A DNA stretch of 64,000 nt from Candidula unifasciata (GCA_905116865.2 CAJHNH020006024.1:508577-572576), one strand, 5' to 3'. Shown: positions 33,865-45,059, numbered from the stretch's first letter. A program made the numbers and translations. Notes: generated by a model from the letters alone, not told the origin.

Positions 33865-34262
33865 TTGGTGCCATGATGCCCGTACCATTCTTGAGGCTTG
33901 AACTTTGAACAACGGATCAACATCATGGCACAAGGGTAGTAACTCTTAAGTGCTTCTGACTCAAACCTTAGTCCGAAGTAGCTCAATGCAGTGCACGGGC
34001 TCCATAGCACCGGCGAAGATCCTGAAATATTTTGGGTGGATTTTTAACTCCAAATTTTGACCGGGCTGTGCCGTTAGGCTACTCTTTTAGATTTCCAGCT
34101 GCCAAGTATCAATACATACCGGCGTCCGATTTCATTACCCAGAGACCTGGGGGAATTACTAGAAGTTCACTTGAAAAAATCCCAGTCTTCACCAGGGCCT
34201 GAACCCAGGACCTCCAGCACTCGTGGCGGACGCCATGCCTCGAGACCACGCAGCCCCCTTAG
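33865..34262 (-). mobile_element. tRNA-derived SINE C, full-length copy
   Basis: The minus strand begins GGGGGCTGCGTGGTCTCGAG, with box A-like TGGTCTCGAGGCATGG and box B-like GGGTTCAGGCC, then a body shared with 51731-52115 to the far end (GCCATGATGTTGATCC). Confidence 0.85.
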
Positions 34263-35080
34263 AATCCTTTTCTCTGGCTGAGCCCTTAACCTACCGTCTT
34301 ACAACTTAATTGTAAAAACTCAAAAGGACTAGAGTGTCTTGTATGTTCTTCTGTCAGGATTAAAATAATGTTACTGAGCGAAGCTAAAGTGGGTAGATTT
34401 TTAGTTTGCTGTGAGATGTAAAATTTATGAGAACTTCATATTCTGCTGTTTTAATTTCACCTTCTGCTGAACACATTCACTACCCATTTAAAGTCATTAG
34501 GCACTTTTTCTTGGGTTGCTGGATAATAAGGAAAAGGAAAACTTCTGTTTCTGAATGTAATTTCTAGTTTTCTTAATTTGATTCTACTTTTTTGTTACCT
34601 AATCTTTAATTTTTGACAAACTTTTTTATTTCCCTTGAGTGGCCAAGATGTTTCTGGGAAGTGTATGCAGTGCCCTTAAGGCTCAGTGGAGTACTGGCTT
34701 GGAACCGCTGGCATAACAATTTTGAAATATGAGAATTCTAGCATAGTGGAACCAGTTAGATACAATACTTGATCTCAAAATGTAGTGTTTTTTTGGCTTT
34801 ATCATTATGTTTTATCATACATAGATGCTTTGTAACTATACTTGTTGAAGTTTAACCATGCATCTACTTATAAATTAGATTTACATACATATTTCTGTAT
34901 ATGAGATAGTGCACAAAATAAATTGTTATTATAAAATAAACTATTTTAAGAACATTGACATATCATGTATTTTTCTGAGATCATGAACTTTATTATATAC
35001 ATCACAGGAGATCTAATAAAAATGACTATGTTATGAAAATTATCTTCAGTGGTTTTTTTATTAATTATTAAATTTGTATT
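34263..35080. other. AT-rich sequence, no gene recognised
   Basis: Unrecognised; has AATAAA-type sites near 34916 and 34937 on the plus strand that might serve CHAC2. Confidence 0.4.
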
Positions 35081-35084
35081 ATGT

Positions 35085-35255
35085 AGAGTTACCTTAGAGT
35101 GGCGGCTGCATCAATTGACATGGGAATGCACAATATTCAGTGCCGTTTGTGATAACATAAATCATGACATTTTCCTAACGATGGGGATGGAGCACTTACT
35201 GAAGTGCCCCGAGTGCTGTGATGTAAATTCTGAATTCAACATTCAACTTCCTCGT
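35085..35255 (+). mobile_element. 3' end of RNase H LINE
   Basis: Shares TGGAGCACTTACTGAAGTGC, CCGAGTGCTGTGATG and AACATTCAAC end with 23430-23490 and 27300-27355. Confidence 0.7.
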
Positions 35256-35309
35256 AATTTCCATCGCCTCATGGCTACCTATACAACAGCACCCGTAAGC
35301 ATATAACGA

Positions 35310-35470
35310 CCAACTATTTATCCCACTAGGACATCACAGTTAGAGATAAAACACCCAGTGACACAAAGTACCACCATTCAGACGAAAGAAACCCAGTTTT
35401 TTAACTGTCAGGTTATATTAGGGCCCCTGGCAACAACCATGGTGGAGCTGCAAAATGATGAAAAATTTGT
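35310..35470 (+). repeat. Interspersed repeat (family F), copy 3
   Basis: CACTAGGACATCACAGTTAG, AAAGTACCACCATTCAGACG, TTATATTAGGGCCCCTGGCA as in the 25-kb copies. Confidence 0.78.
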
Positions 35471-35474
35471 CCCA

Positions 35475-36170
35475 TATGGTAACGTCAGGTAAGCTTATTC
35501 AACAACTTTGATACCCTTACAATTGCACAATGTGCAGACATGGCGGGTATGATTATATATAGTATCAATTTTGGGGAGACATTTATGGTGAAAAATGTAC
35601 TTTGTTGTCATTCTGACATCCTAATAGCATTATAATGACGTCACTTTGCTCTCTGTGGCTGTGTCAACGAAACCCTTGTTTTCATAGTCAAAGGAAAGGA
35701 AATAAGTTATTTCTATGCTTCTTTCATATTTAGGGATTATGTACCTTTAAGTATATTTAAAAAAAAAAACTGCATAAAATGATGGCCCTGAAAATGAAAA
35801 AAATCAACTTTTTTAGTAACTTTGAGACTACAATGACAAAATTGCTAACAGCTTACCTGTCTGCTTGGTGGTCACAGATTTTAACCCCCTGAACTTTCAT
35901 AAAAACTGACCAAGACTCCAGATTTCTTCTGCGTCTTTTTTCTCTCTAGTTTCTTAGGGTAGAGTTTAAGAGAATTATAACAATGCTTTTCTTTTTTAAT
36001 GAAATCCTTCCACACACAAAAAGTCCCTTCTTAAGGATTTTTACGGGGAAAAGGGTTCTATGAATCAAATGACCGACTCTGAAACTGACACCAAATCCTT
36101 AAGAGTATGATGCAGATGGCTTAACTACTTCGCCACAATTTGGGGTTATGTAAAACTAGCTACCTAAACC
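35475..36170. other. Intergenic, no gene recognised
   Basis: No supported coding region or familiar repeat. Confidence 0.45.
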
Positions 36171-36174
36171 GTGT

Positions 36175-36330
36175 TACCGGGCCGTGTTACCGCAGTCGAT
36201 AGGAGACTCACTTTCAAATCCAGCTGCGACACACTGCAGCACAGGGCCGGTGTTCGAAACTGGGCGGTTCCTGGGGTTCACCCAGCCTCTAGGATATGGT
36301 TACCAGAGTTAACACTCTAAGGTAAATGGA
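36175..36330 (+). mobile_element. SINE-like element with tRNA-type B box
   Basis: Contains GGTGTTCGAAACTGG (B box-like) about 80 bases after a possible A-box region, then TGGGGTTCACCCAGCCTCTA. Weakly supported. Confidence 0.4.
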
Positions 36331-36429
36331 GGAACGTTGCTGTAGCTACGGAGTTACATGCGGACAGCGACACAGGCGGACAGTTTCTTATCAGCCGTCC
36401 ATACTGGTGGCAGAGCACTTATGGTTTAT

Positions 36430-36722
36430 AACCGTGTGCCCCCCATGTGGGTTTCCGGGGCCCTATTATAGGGAAAACAAGAATAGACCCACTGCCTACC
36501 CAAAAGTATGTCGTAAGAGTCGACTAATTGGGAGCTTCCTTCGAAGTCGGAGTGCATCTGCCTGAGAGGCAAGAAACCAACAGTCTGCACACAAATGCGT
36601 CAGATCTGTCAAATAGATGCACACGCAACACTCAGATTCTGGAACAGGACTGCAGTCCAAAAGTGGACGAACAACCAGAACTTTCCACCAGAGTTTACAG
36701 CAGGTGAACGCAAAGAAGAAGA
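36430..36722 (+). mobile_element. Family D repeat, reference copy
   Basis: Most complete copy in this window: starts GTGCCCCCCATGTGGGTTTC, includes GTCGTAAGAGTCGACTAATT, CCTGAGAGGCAAGAAACCAA and GTCCAAAAGTGGACGAACAA, and ends GCAAAGAAGAAGA. Confidence 0.85.
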
Positions 36723-36914
36723 TAACCGTGTGCAATAACACTGGTTCACATCTCCTGACTTCGCCTTTACCTTTTTACATTTAAAGAATAAAAATATTAT
36801 CCTACAAGATTCATCAAATCAAAGGGTTGATCTTCCTTTAATTCCTCCTGTTATTGGTGTTCAAATGATAAGGCTACCTACCTCTAGGAAGTCTGTGGTG
36901 CGACTCATGTTATT

Positions 36915-37125
36915 CCCTGTTCCATACAGTTTAGTTTCCATTGGAATGCCTACTGGCCAAACCTGGGATGTCTCCCCTGTTCCATTCAGCTTAGTTTCCA
37001 TTGGAATGCCTACTGGCCAAACCTGGGATCTCTCCTGTTCCATACAGCTTAGTTTCCATTGGAATGCCTACTGGCCAAACCTGGGTCTCCCCTGTTCCAT
37101 ATAGCTTAGTTTCTATTGGAATAGT
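36915..37125 (+). repeat. 60-bp minisatellite, left part
   Basis: Units GTTTCCATTGGAATGCCTAC + TGGCCAAACCTGGGATCTCT + CCCCTGTTCCATACAGCTTA. Three to four units, interrupted by a LINE at 37130 and resuming at 37670. Confidence 0.92.
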
Positions 37126-37126
37126 T

Positions 37127-37668
37127 AGTTAGTTAGTTATTCCTCTTGTGCCAAAGATGGCGCATAGGGCAGAGGTCATAGCTTTCCACGTCTGTCGGTT
37201 CGTTGCCACTTGATGTAGGTCTTGAGTGCGACTGAGACCTATGGTTGAGCTCTCCCTTGTGATGGTTCTACGGAGAGTTTCTTTTGGTCTTCCCTGTTTT
37301 CTTTTACCCTCTGGTGACCATATGAAGGCTTGGTGGGGAAGTCTCTGTATGTCCATTCTGAGTACGTGACCGATGTAATTCCAGCGACGCATTCTAATAA
37401 AATCAGACACACATATTTTTGTTTTGTTTCCTGTCTTATAGATGTATTGGACCGAAAAGTCCGACCAGTGAACATTCAATAGCTTTCAGAGGCATCTATT
37501 CTCGAAAGCGACTAGTTTCTTATCGATTGATACTGATGATTTCCAACTCTCACAACCATAAGTTAGCACTGGGATCACACAGGAATTGAAGACCTTAAGT
37601 TTTGTGTTGTTGCTGAGTGATCTTGACTTCCAAATGTTTGATAGTTTGTTAAAGGCACTTGATGCTAA
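37127..37668 (-). mobile_element. LINE 3' fragment inserted in a minisatellite
   Basis: Minus frame reads MRRWNYIGHVLRM, WSPEGKRKQGRPKETLRRTI, as in other LINE C-termini here. The 3' end on the minus strand runs into (CTAA)n, seen as AGTTAGTTAGTTAG at 37124-37138, a simple-repeat tail. Confidence 0.85.
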
Positions 37669-37669
37669 C

Positions 37670-37820
37670 GCTTACCGGCCAAACCTGGGATCTCTCCCCT
37701 GTTCCATATAGCTTAGTTTTTATTGGAATGCCTACCGGCCAAACCTGGGATCTCTCCCCTATTCCATATAGCTTAGTTTCTATTAGAATGCCTACTGGCC
37801 AAACCTGGGATCTCTCTACA
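37670..37820 (+). repeat. 60-bp minisatellite, right part
   Basis: Two and a half more units of the 36915 array (CCAAACCTGGGATCTCTCCC), in the same orientation. Confidence 0.9.
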
Positions 37821-37829
37821 GCAATGTAG

Positions 37830-38115
37830 AGATCATGTCTGTAGTACAAGTTCAGTATTCTGTGGTGACTGTCCACATGGGCAAAGTTCTGTACAAGCAA
37901 CTGCAAAATCTGTTGTGTCCGGTACCAGTCTAAATATAATGGTCAGTTTCTTTCGTGTGAGAAGGTTGATGTGGTCTTCAGGATTGTATCCTGGATGGAA
38001 AGTATTCCACTGGGTTCTAATGGCTACTGTGCATATGTGTATCCTGTATCTCGCTGTTCTGTATGACTTTGTTTTTAATAAGTGGTCTGCTCTTTCATTT
38101 CCCTCAAATCTTGCA
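37830..38115 (-). mobile_element. Probable antisense LINE fragment
   Basis: Resembles the antisense RNase H LINE segments at 16665 and 40405 in composition and position of short blocks; weak. Confidence 0.35.
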
Positions 38116-38157
38116 AGGCTTATGAGTTGTTTCAGGGCCTATAACTTCATTAGGAGC

Positions 38158-38670
38158 TGAAAACCATAAGAACTTCTGGTCCAATATGGCCGATAAGCAG
38201 GCCAGCCACTGATGCTTAGAAAAGTTATTTATTTCTAGCCATGGTTTGCTGATGCAATTTTCCAATTTCTGGACTGGGAGTTCTGCAGCCCAGCTACCAT
38301 GCTGGTGTGACACTATGAACAGTGGATTTTATTTGAAATGGTTTTTAAAAAAAAAGTTGCGCCAGCAATGGTTTATATTGTGACCTCTTCTAAAAAGGTG
38401 TGTGTTATGCATTTGATGCATGCAGTGCTGGCTTTCATGACTGGCCGCTTGCATCCACAGTTAGTTGCAATTCTGCTGAGGGATTGATAACTGTTTGTGT
38501 TGGCACACCTAATGGCTACCTTATGCATTTACTTTGCATGTGCAAGCTTCAGGACTTTGCCTGGACTGATATATTTTTTCACTAGTGAAGGATGTTTTGT
38601 GTGATTTCCACTGGTATAGGAAACACAGCAGTTGTGGGGTGACTCACCTGCACCTGATGATCAACTAACC
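38158..38670 (+). repeat. Interspersed repeat (family G), copy 1
   Basis: Shares with 55010-55440 the blocks TCCAATATGGCCGATAA.CAGG, CTAGCCATGGTTTGCTGATGCA-like and GTTGTGGGGTGACTC. A short piece is at 52690-52795 (TTTGTGTGATTTCCACTGG). Confidence 0.65.
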
Positions 38671-38761
38671 ATAAGAAACTGCAGTACAACTGGAATTGTT
38701 TAAAAAAAAAAAGATAGAAAGATCCCCTTCCACATGCCTTAGTATTGGGTACAATATACAA

Positions 38762-39020
38762 GTAAAGTAAAGGACCCTTTTCCAAGCCTTTCAGGCGTAT
38801 GGGTATATAGGGCTAGACCTATATTTTATTGACAAAATGGCACTTGGTGGGTGATGTGGTCAGCATCACAGCAGCCGCGTTTACTTCCCAGGACTGCACC
38901 TGGTACCCACTCAAGGCTGGGTCGACCTGGGAGCCAAGGTTATTTTAAAAAAAAATCCAGCCAACTGCCAGGAACCGAACCTACAACCTTCCGATCCGCT
39001 GGTGAGCAACTGGGTATGAA
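38762..39020 (-). mobile_element. tRNA-derived SINE A, copy with head
   Basis: On the minus strand: tRNA-like head with GATCGGAAGGTTGTAGGTTC (B box), T/A spacer, body CTCCCAGGTCGACCCAGCC, CTGACCACATCACCCACCAA, ending GGCTTGGAAAAGGGTCC. Used here as reference for the family. Confidence 0.88.
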
Positions 39021-39044
39021 TATGTTGGACCTATATTTTATAAA

Positions 39045-39245
39045 CCAATAGGCACTTGGTGGGTGATGTGGTCAACATCCTGCTAGCCACTTTTACGCTC
39101 CCAGGATTTTACCCGGTACCTCCTGTTTGATTCTGTGTCAACCTGGCAGCCTAGGTACAGTTTTAAAAAAAAAAAAGTCTGGCTCTGTTTGGATCTGAAC
39201 CCACAACCTTCAGATCCGCAGGCGAACTACACCACGGTGGCGCCA
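39045..39245 (-). mobile_element. SINE A, second tandem-like copy
   Basis: CACTTGGTGGGTGATGTGGT body and an inverse head GAACCCACAACCTTCAGATC directly after the 38762 copy. Confidence 0.85.
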
Positions 39246-39356
39246 CAAATAAGGATGGCGGCCTCAACCAATTACCTTCTTATCTTATAGTGCAAGAAAG
39301 GAAGAATGAATATTTATGTCAGAAAAAGTCATACATCTACTTAACGTAAGTTAAGA

Positions 39357-39362
39357 TTTATT
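39357..39362 (-). promoter_or_regulatory. Candidate poly(A) signal of CPSF2
   Basis: TTTATT on the plus strand is AATAAA on the CPSF2 strand, about 830 bases beyond its stop. It is one candidate among AT-rich sites; not decisive. Confidence 0.3.
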
Positions 39363-39638
39363 CGCAACAAATCTGTTAGCTGAACACTGAACAAAAATAC
39401 AACCAAAACAAAAATGATATTTTTTGTGACGACATAAATTGTCAGCATTTAAAACAGTAATAAACCATATGGCAAACAGCTTTACAACTAAAACAAAAAT
39501 CCTTTGTATTTTAATGACAAAAATTGTCAGAATTTATAACACCATGTGACAATCTGTAATGCAATTCAACACACATTTTAATGATATTAAAGCATGTGAC
39601 AAAATATTACAAGTCAACACACATTTTAATGACATTAA

Positions 39639-39780
39639 GTCTTTGAGTCCCAAGGAACACATCATATGTTCATAGATTCCTCCTACCTAGAGAGGCCCAA
39701 TGAACGCATGATGCGCCAATTTTACGTCTCTCTTGACTACCCATTGGGCCTGTGATGCTAAACCCCCGGGACTCAAAGAG
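39639..39780. mobile_element. piggyBac-like MITE (142 bp)
   Basis: Perfect TTAA on both sides (39635-39638, 39781-39784). Ends GTCTTTGAGTCCCAAGGAAC and CCCCGGGACTCAAAGAG. High similarity to 17614-17751, including CCCAATGAACGCATGATGCG. Confidence 0.9.
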
Positions 39781-40190
39781 TTAAAGCACATGTTCAAATC
39801 TGCACTGAGGTGGGTTGCACAAACTTGATCTGATCTGTCAGATCAACCAGATCTCAAACAAGTGCCAGGAAATGTCCTTGGAAATAAAGGTGACCGGAAT
39901 TATGTTGACAGCATCACCCAACGAGCGCCGATCAATATAAAAAAAATATAGGCATTTCCAAAGGACACAAGAGTGGAAAAAAGATCCTTTTCACTTTGTA
40001 AACTCATTGGGGAAATGGCTTAAATATTAGACAGAAGATCATTATAAAATGTTGAATTTACTCTCTCCGTGTCTCTCACACATATACACGTTACACTTTC
40101 AGCCACATACAACAAGCAGAAAATATGTTTCAGACGTTTCACATAGTAGCATACTATTCATATAACAGTTCACTTATCCTGAAGTAGTTT

Positions 40191-40283
40191 TCACACAATA
40201 GCATATTGTTGATACAAGAGTTCGCGGATCTTGAAGTAATCTTCACACAGAGTTCCTTCTAGTTTCATTTTGCCACCAGCATC
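40191..40283 (-). CDS. CPSF2: CPSF2, terminal coding exon
   Basis: 30 codons and [23 protein letters not shown] then [10 protein letters not shown] is the conserved CPSF2 C-terminus (family ends LYEQYAIV). The acceptor CTTTCAG precedes 40283. It joins QVAVRR of the previous exon in phase 0. Confidence 0.96.
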   Translation of the reverse strand, partial: DAGGKMKLEGTLCEDYFKIRELLYQQYAIV

Positions 40284-40404
40284 CTGAAAGAAAATAATTC
40301 ACAGATGATGTCATTACTTCTGATTTTTCTGCATTCAACCCCTTATAAAGGTGGCTCAAACATCAAATTTTAACAAATCCTTAAATCTTCATATTTTACT
40401 TAGT

Positions 40405-40640
40405 TAGTTGGGTTATGATCACTGCATTCCCGGACATGTCCATAGTTGCTCAGATCCTCCCCTCAGTATGAACCCCAGCATTCAGTGGCTAAAAGTATCA
40501 GTTCTATGTTTATTAAAAAGTCTGATGTTGTGGCTGGTGTGCGCCTTTTTCTTTTTCTCTTTTGTTGTTGCTATGCCGATCTTAATTCTAAGTCTATCAT
40601 TGTCTATCAGTGATGTGGATTCGAGAATGTAAATCAAATA
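40405..40640 (-). mobile_element. Antisense LINE fragment in a CPSF2 intron
   Basis: Block CATTCCCGGACATGTCCATA then GCTCAGATCCTCCCCTCAG parallels 16735-16780 (CACTCCGGACACGTCCACAG). Confidence 0.6.
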
Positions 40641-40703
40641 ATATGAGAATCAACATCGAAAAGACAGACAGGAAGAAAGAATAAGAATTTAAATACAGCA
40701 TTA

Positions 40704-40892
40704 CAGTAAGTAAGTAAGTAAAGGACCTTTTCCACACCTCTAGGCGTATAGGGCATATAGGGCTAGACCTATATTTTTATAGACCAACGGCACAAGATGG
40801 GTGATGTAGTCAGCATCACGCCGGCCGCCTCTACTTCCCGGGATGCACCCGGTACCCACTCAAGGCTGGGTCAACCTGGGAGCCAAGGTCAT
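40704..40892 (-). mobile_element. SINE A copy with (AAGT)n tail
   Basis: Starts at (AAGT)n then GGACCTTTTCCACACCTCTA, body GTGATGTAGTCAGCATCACG and GGGTCAACCTGGGAGCCAAG; head missing. Confidence 0.86.
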
Positions 40893-40929
40893 TTTTGAAG
40901 AAACAGCATTACAGCATACATATATCTAT

Positions 40930-41445
40930 CAAGGGGTGAGTGACTGAGAAAGACAAACGAGAATTGTATCAATGGGTGAGTGACTGAGAAAGACAAATGA
41001 GAATACTTTTAACAAAGGCTGGCGACAAAGAAAGACAAATGAGAATACTTTTAACAAAGGCTGGTGACTAAGAAAGACAAATGAGAATACTTTTAACAAA
41101 GGCTGGTGACTAAGAAAGACAAATGAGAATACTTTTAACAAAGGGTGTTGACTAAGAAAGACAAATGAGAATAATTTTAACAAAGGCTGGCGACTAAGAA
41201 AGACAAATGAGAATACTTTTAACAAAGGCTGGTGACTAAGAAAGACAAATGAGAATACTTTTAACAAAGGGTGTTGACTAAGAAAGACAAATGAGAATAA
41301 TTTTAACAAAGGCTGGCGACTAAGAAAGACAAATGAGAATACTTTTAACAAAGGCTGGTGACTAAGAAAGACAAATGAGAATAATTTTAACAAAGGCTGG
41401 TGACTAAGAAAGACAAATGAGAATAATTTTAACAAAGGGTGAGCA
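40930..41445. repeat. 42-bp minisatellite in a CPSF2 intron
   Basis: About twelve units of AAGAAAGACAAATGAGAATA + CTTTTAACAAAGGCTGGTGACT, with variants shared between alternate units (higher-order pattern). The unit resembles the intronic flank of the exon at 41672. Confidence 0.95.
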
Positions 41446-41671
41446 ACTAGACAAGCAAATGAAAACATTCTCTAATATAGGGTAGCTAAGAAAGTCAAAT
41501 GAAAATATTCTTCAAATTCTGGGTGAATGACCAAGTTAGACACACCAGAATAACCTTTTAACTAAAAGTAAGTGATTAAAAAAAAAAAAAAAAGACGTTT
41601 AATAACACTCTTAGAAAGTATGAGTGACTAAGAAAGACAAAAGACTAAGAAAGAGAAATGAGAATACTCAC

Positions 41672-41806
41672 TCTTCTGACAGCCACTTGGTTGTTACAGA
41701 CCAGCCTGCCGCCAGCAAACTCACACTGGACACCAGCGCTGATGAGCACAATCTTCAGGTCAGAGAGCTTGGGCTCGTTGATGAAGACTGGGGTGTGAGG
41801 AGGAAC
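41672..41806 (-). CDS. CPSF2: CPSF2, penultimate coding exon
   Basis: 45 codons, [20 protein letters not shown], then [21 protein letters not shown]. This is the CPSF2 C-terminal domain ([10 protein letters not shown] is characteristic). The acceptor TGTCTAG precedes 41806 and the donor GTGAGTA follows 41672. Phase 0 at both ends. Confidence 0.96.
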
Positions 41807-41884
41807 CTAGACATTAAACAAAAAACTTATCAGGGATCACTTTGAAAAAAAAAAATACCAAAATATATTCTATTGCTAATGTAA

Positions 41885-42105
41885 CTTGGGGAGCCAAGGT
41901 GTAACGGCTAGGTGCTTCGTCTTTCGGCCTGAAGATCGTAGGTTAAGCCTAGGCTGTTTTTTTTTTCTCGCCATCTGATACGATCACCAGAATCACGGAT
42001 CAGTTCATTGTTTTTGCCTCACCCCATCCATTTAGCCAGACCATACAGATAGCATACGAGGCGGACACCATACCTCGAGACCATGCAACTCCCACTTGAA
42101 TTTAA
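41885..42105 (+). mobile_element. SINE A head fused to SINE C piece
   Basis: GCCAAGGTGTAACGGCTAGG and GAAGATCGTAGGTTAAGCC are A- and B-box-like as in SINE A heads. 42050-42100 carries GGCGGACACCATACCTCGAG, the inverse of the SINE C head. Confidence 0.6.
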
Positions 42106-42629
42106 AGATAATGGAAATATACTGCAATTTTATTTTTTGGTAAAAGAAATAACAACGAATGTTTCTGAAAATAAAAAAAATTATGCTTGTATAGTCTTCT
42201 AGAAGGCTCTATGAAAAGAAAACTGCACTAATAGAAAAACAAAATGACATTTTTTTTTCAGATAAAAAACAATGTACGTTTATTCATATACAAAATTCTA
42301 CATTTATTCAAATACAGCCATGTCATCTTCTTCTAGAACATTGTCATAACTCTTCAAATCCTGAATTCCGGTCTGAATCTGTTCATTATCAAGTGCACAC
42401 ACCAGTGGCGTCAATACTTTGATTGGCCATACTATTCTCTTAAGTGTTTCTCAGGGAAACACAGTAGTGGTCGAGGTTTCAACTCTTCATTGCAAAATTA
42501 CATGAAATGTCCCTTGCTGTCCCATTTAAAGACTAGTGAACAAGCAATTAGTTCCGGCACTATCCAGAAACATGCAGACGCAGTAAATGCAAATGCAGTC
42601 ACTTAGGGTGCCAACACCAACAGCTGCCA

Positions 42630-43482
42630 AAAGAATTACAATCTGTCAATGGCAGATATTATAAATGAACTTCTCTTTGCAGATGACCAATGTTTGTTAC
42701 AAGAAGAAGAACAAAAACTACAACATGTTGATTCATTGCTCACTAACTGTACAAAATTTGACATGAAAATAAACACCTCAAAAACTGAAGTAATGACCAT
42801 AGGAAAGAAACACAGTAATGTAAACATAAAGATCAATGACATACAATTAGAACAAGTTCAAGAATTCAAGTACTTAGGATGCATATTTACAGAAGATGAA
42901 AGACTCGATAAAGAGATACAGGCTAGAGTTCAAAAAGCCAATGCAGTCAACTACCAACTGGCCCCACTTCTTCGTCATCCAAAGATCTCGTTACCAGCCA
43001 AACAACGGATGATCAACAGCATTTTCATCCCTACGTTATGTTATCAGTGCCAAACGTGGACAATGAACAAATCACATATGCAAAAAATAACTACGTGTGA
43101 AATGCGATGTCTCCGAAGAGTCACCAACAATACACGAAGAGACAGTACACGAAGAGACAGAGTCACAAACGTCAGCATTAGAGACAAAGTTGGAACAAGA
43201 GCATGCATGGAACATATTGAAAGACAGAGAATGAAGTGGTTTGGTCATTTAGTAAGAATGCAACCGGATCAGATTGCCTATAAGGCCTTTTACAATAGAA
43301 CATCGGGAAGAAAGGCCAGAGGAAGACCCAGGAAAAAATGGATAGATGGAGTAGCTGAATACGGCCAGAAGATCCAGAAAACTGTCACTCAAATCATGCG
43401 AGAGGCACAAAACAAATATTTTAAACCACGACACTGGGTTGCAACCCGGTAAAAGTGAAGAAGACAATAGATAGATAGATAG
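42630..43482 (+). mobile_element. 5'-truncated RTE-like LINE
   Basis: Carries a 267-codon open frame, then a (GATA)n tail at 43466-43481. It lies in a CPSF2 intron, opposite in orientation to the gene. Confidence 0.9.
42649..43452 (+). pseudogene. LINE reverse transcriptase, C-terminal half
   Basis: Starts inside the palm at NELLFADDQCLL (the YADD motif is here FADD), then KINTSKTEVMTIGKK, VQEFKYLGCIFTEDERLDKE, IPTLCYQCQTWTMNKS, CEMRCLRRV, RMKWFGHLVRMQPDQ, KARGRPRKKWIDGV. The endonuclease and N-terminal RT are missing. The frame is uninterrupted to the stop, so the insertion is fairly young. Related to 44155-44610 and 57515-58195. Confidence 0.92.
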
Positions 43483-43589
43483 AATGGCTGAAGTGGGCCA
43501 GTTATGAAAAATTGGCCACATGAGATATTGATGCATGCAACTGGTCATTGGCTCTTAGATTATCCCTGTCTGCATGTGGGAGGCAATGT

Positions 43590-43770
43590 TTCATTCTTTT
43601 GAAGCCCCATCCTGGCTGTTGCTGGGGTCCCTAATATAACCTATGAGTTAAACTGGGTTTCTGGGACCTGTTCCCTGGTGATACTCATCTGAATTGTGAC
43701 AATTTGTGTCGCTGGGTGTTTATCGCTCAGAGTGATGTCCTGGTGGGGTATAACGTCAGCCAGTCATCAG
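43590..43770 (-). repeat. Interspersed repeat (family F), inverted copy
   Basis: GGGGTCCCTAATATAACC, GTGTCGCTGGGTGTTTATCG, GATGTCCTGGTGGGG are the inverse of the 25-kb copies. Confidence 0.78.
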
Positions 43771-44047
43771 CTATTTTCTTAATATCTCAACACAAACCTC
43801 CGCGGACACAGATAAAAGAAAATTCCACAGTGGTGCAGCAAAACTTAACTCAGTAGCTTAGAGAACTAAACCGTGTACTCTGGTTCACATGTGGAATCTG
43901 TGTTAGCAAACAAAAAAAGAAACACTTCAAGGCTAACAGACTGCTTTTATATCCACCGTGTCAGACTGGAGGACTGATCTGATAAGTATATTAATGTAGG
44001 TAAGATAGGCAGGCCAACAGCAAAGCCAACCTGTGATGTGTACTCAC

Positions 44048-44097
44048 CAATGAAGGCGGCAATCCTTCCAGTGTTGGTGGGATCATACTCAGTTTAT
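44048..44097 (-). CDS. CPSF2: CPSF2, small internal exon
   Basis: A 50-base exon: two bases complete a split Asp (G|AT), then 16 codons KLSMIPPTLEGLPPSL. It matches the IPTLEPLPP segment of CPSF2 just before the C-terminal domain. The acceptor TTTACAG precedes 44097 and the donor GTGAGTA follows 44048. The phase fits both neighbours. Confidence 0.92.
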
Positions 44098-44154
44098 CTG
44101 TAAATATCAAAACATTAATTCCTGAGAATATAATTTAACAGAATTTTATAAAAC

Positions 44155-44610
44155 ACAGCTATGAGTGCAAAGAAACAAATTATAAACAGAATATTCATTC
44201 CAACATTAAACTACCAGTGCAAAACATGGACACTATTTCTGAAACATCATGCAAAATCAGCACTTGTGAGATGAGATGCCTGAGAAAAGGCGCCAACATA
44301 ACCATCTTAGATCGAGTGAATAATGATACAATCATACAGACTGTGTGTTTGACACCTTGTACTAGATTTATCGAAAAACAGCAGATCAAGTGGTTTGGCA
44401 ATCTCATTAGAATGCAGGAGGATCAAATACCATCACAGGCACTACATCTCAGAAGATCAGCTACAAGAGAAAGAGGATCAACAACATTAAAGACACTTAA
44501 CGCCTTTATGGCATGACAACAACCAGTGGCAGCTAGCGTGCACTGGATCAAACAATTTTCCCCCCGCAATGCTTAATAACAGAAGTGGTTCATGATCATG
44601 ATGATGATTT
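44155..44610 (+). mobile_element. LINE 3' fragment with ATG tail
   Basis: Reads NRIFIPTLNYQCKTWT, then IEKQQIKWFGNLIRMQEDQI, PSQALHLRRSATR; ends GATCATGATGATGATT. Same subfamily as the minus copy at 57515-58195 (PPQALHLRRSTTR). Confidence 0.87.
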
Positions 44611-44699
44611 ATAAATGTGAAAAATGAAATTAATTTAGAAATAAAAAAATAACAATATGAAATTACTGAAAATATGTAAAAACAAAATCATTGAGCTAT

Positions 44700-45055
44700 C
44701 ACTTTATAGAGGAATGTTGAGAATACCCTGGACAGATAAAAAAAAAAAAATGAGGATGTCTTGAAAGAAACTGACTCACAAAGAGAATTGATTGCTCACA
44801 TCAGAAAGAAACAGTCTACATTCTTTGGCCATGTGATGAGAAGAAGAAAACTGGAGTACATCGTGACAGTAGGAAAGTTGGAGGGAAGGAAAGGCGGTGG
44901 GAGACCAAGAGAAAAGATACTGGACAGTTTGACATCATAGCATGGAGGATCATCTGTATTAGAGTTGACTAAAAGTACAAGAGACAGAAGGCTGTGAATA
45001 GACATGACTACCAACGCCACACAGCATGGACTTTAAGAAGAAAAAGTCAAAGGTT
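44700..45055 (+). mobile_element. LINE 3' fragment
   Basis: RGMLRIPWTDKK, ELIAHIRKKQSTFFGHVMRR, GRPREKILDSLTS with stops. Same subfamily as 90-355. Confidence 0.85.
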
Positions 45056-45059
45056 AAGC

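Noticed and set aside
40929..41468. A 179-codon minus frame with FSFVFLS repeats
   Set aside because: Length-42 units (a multiple of three) keep the frame open; it lies in the CPSF2 intron.
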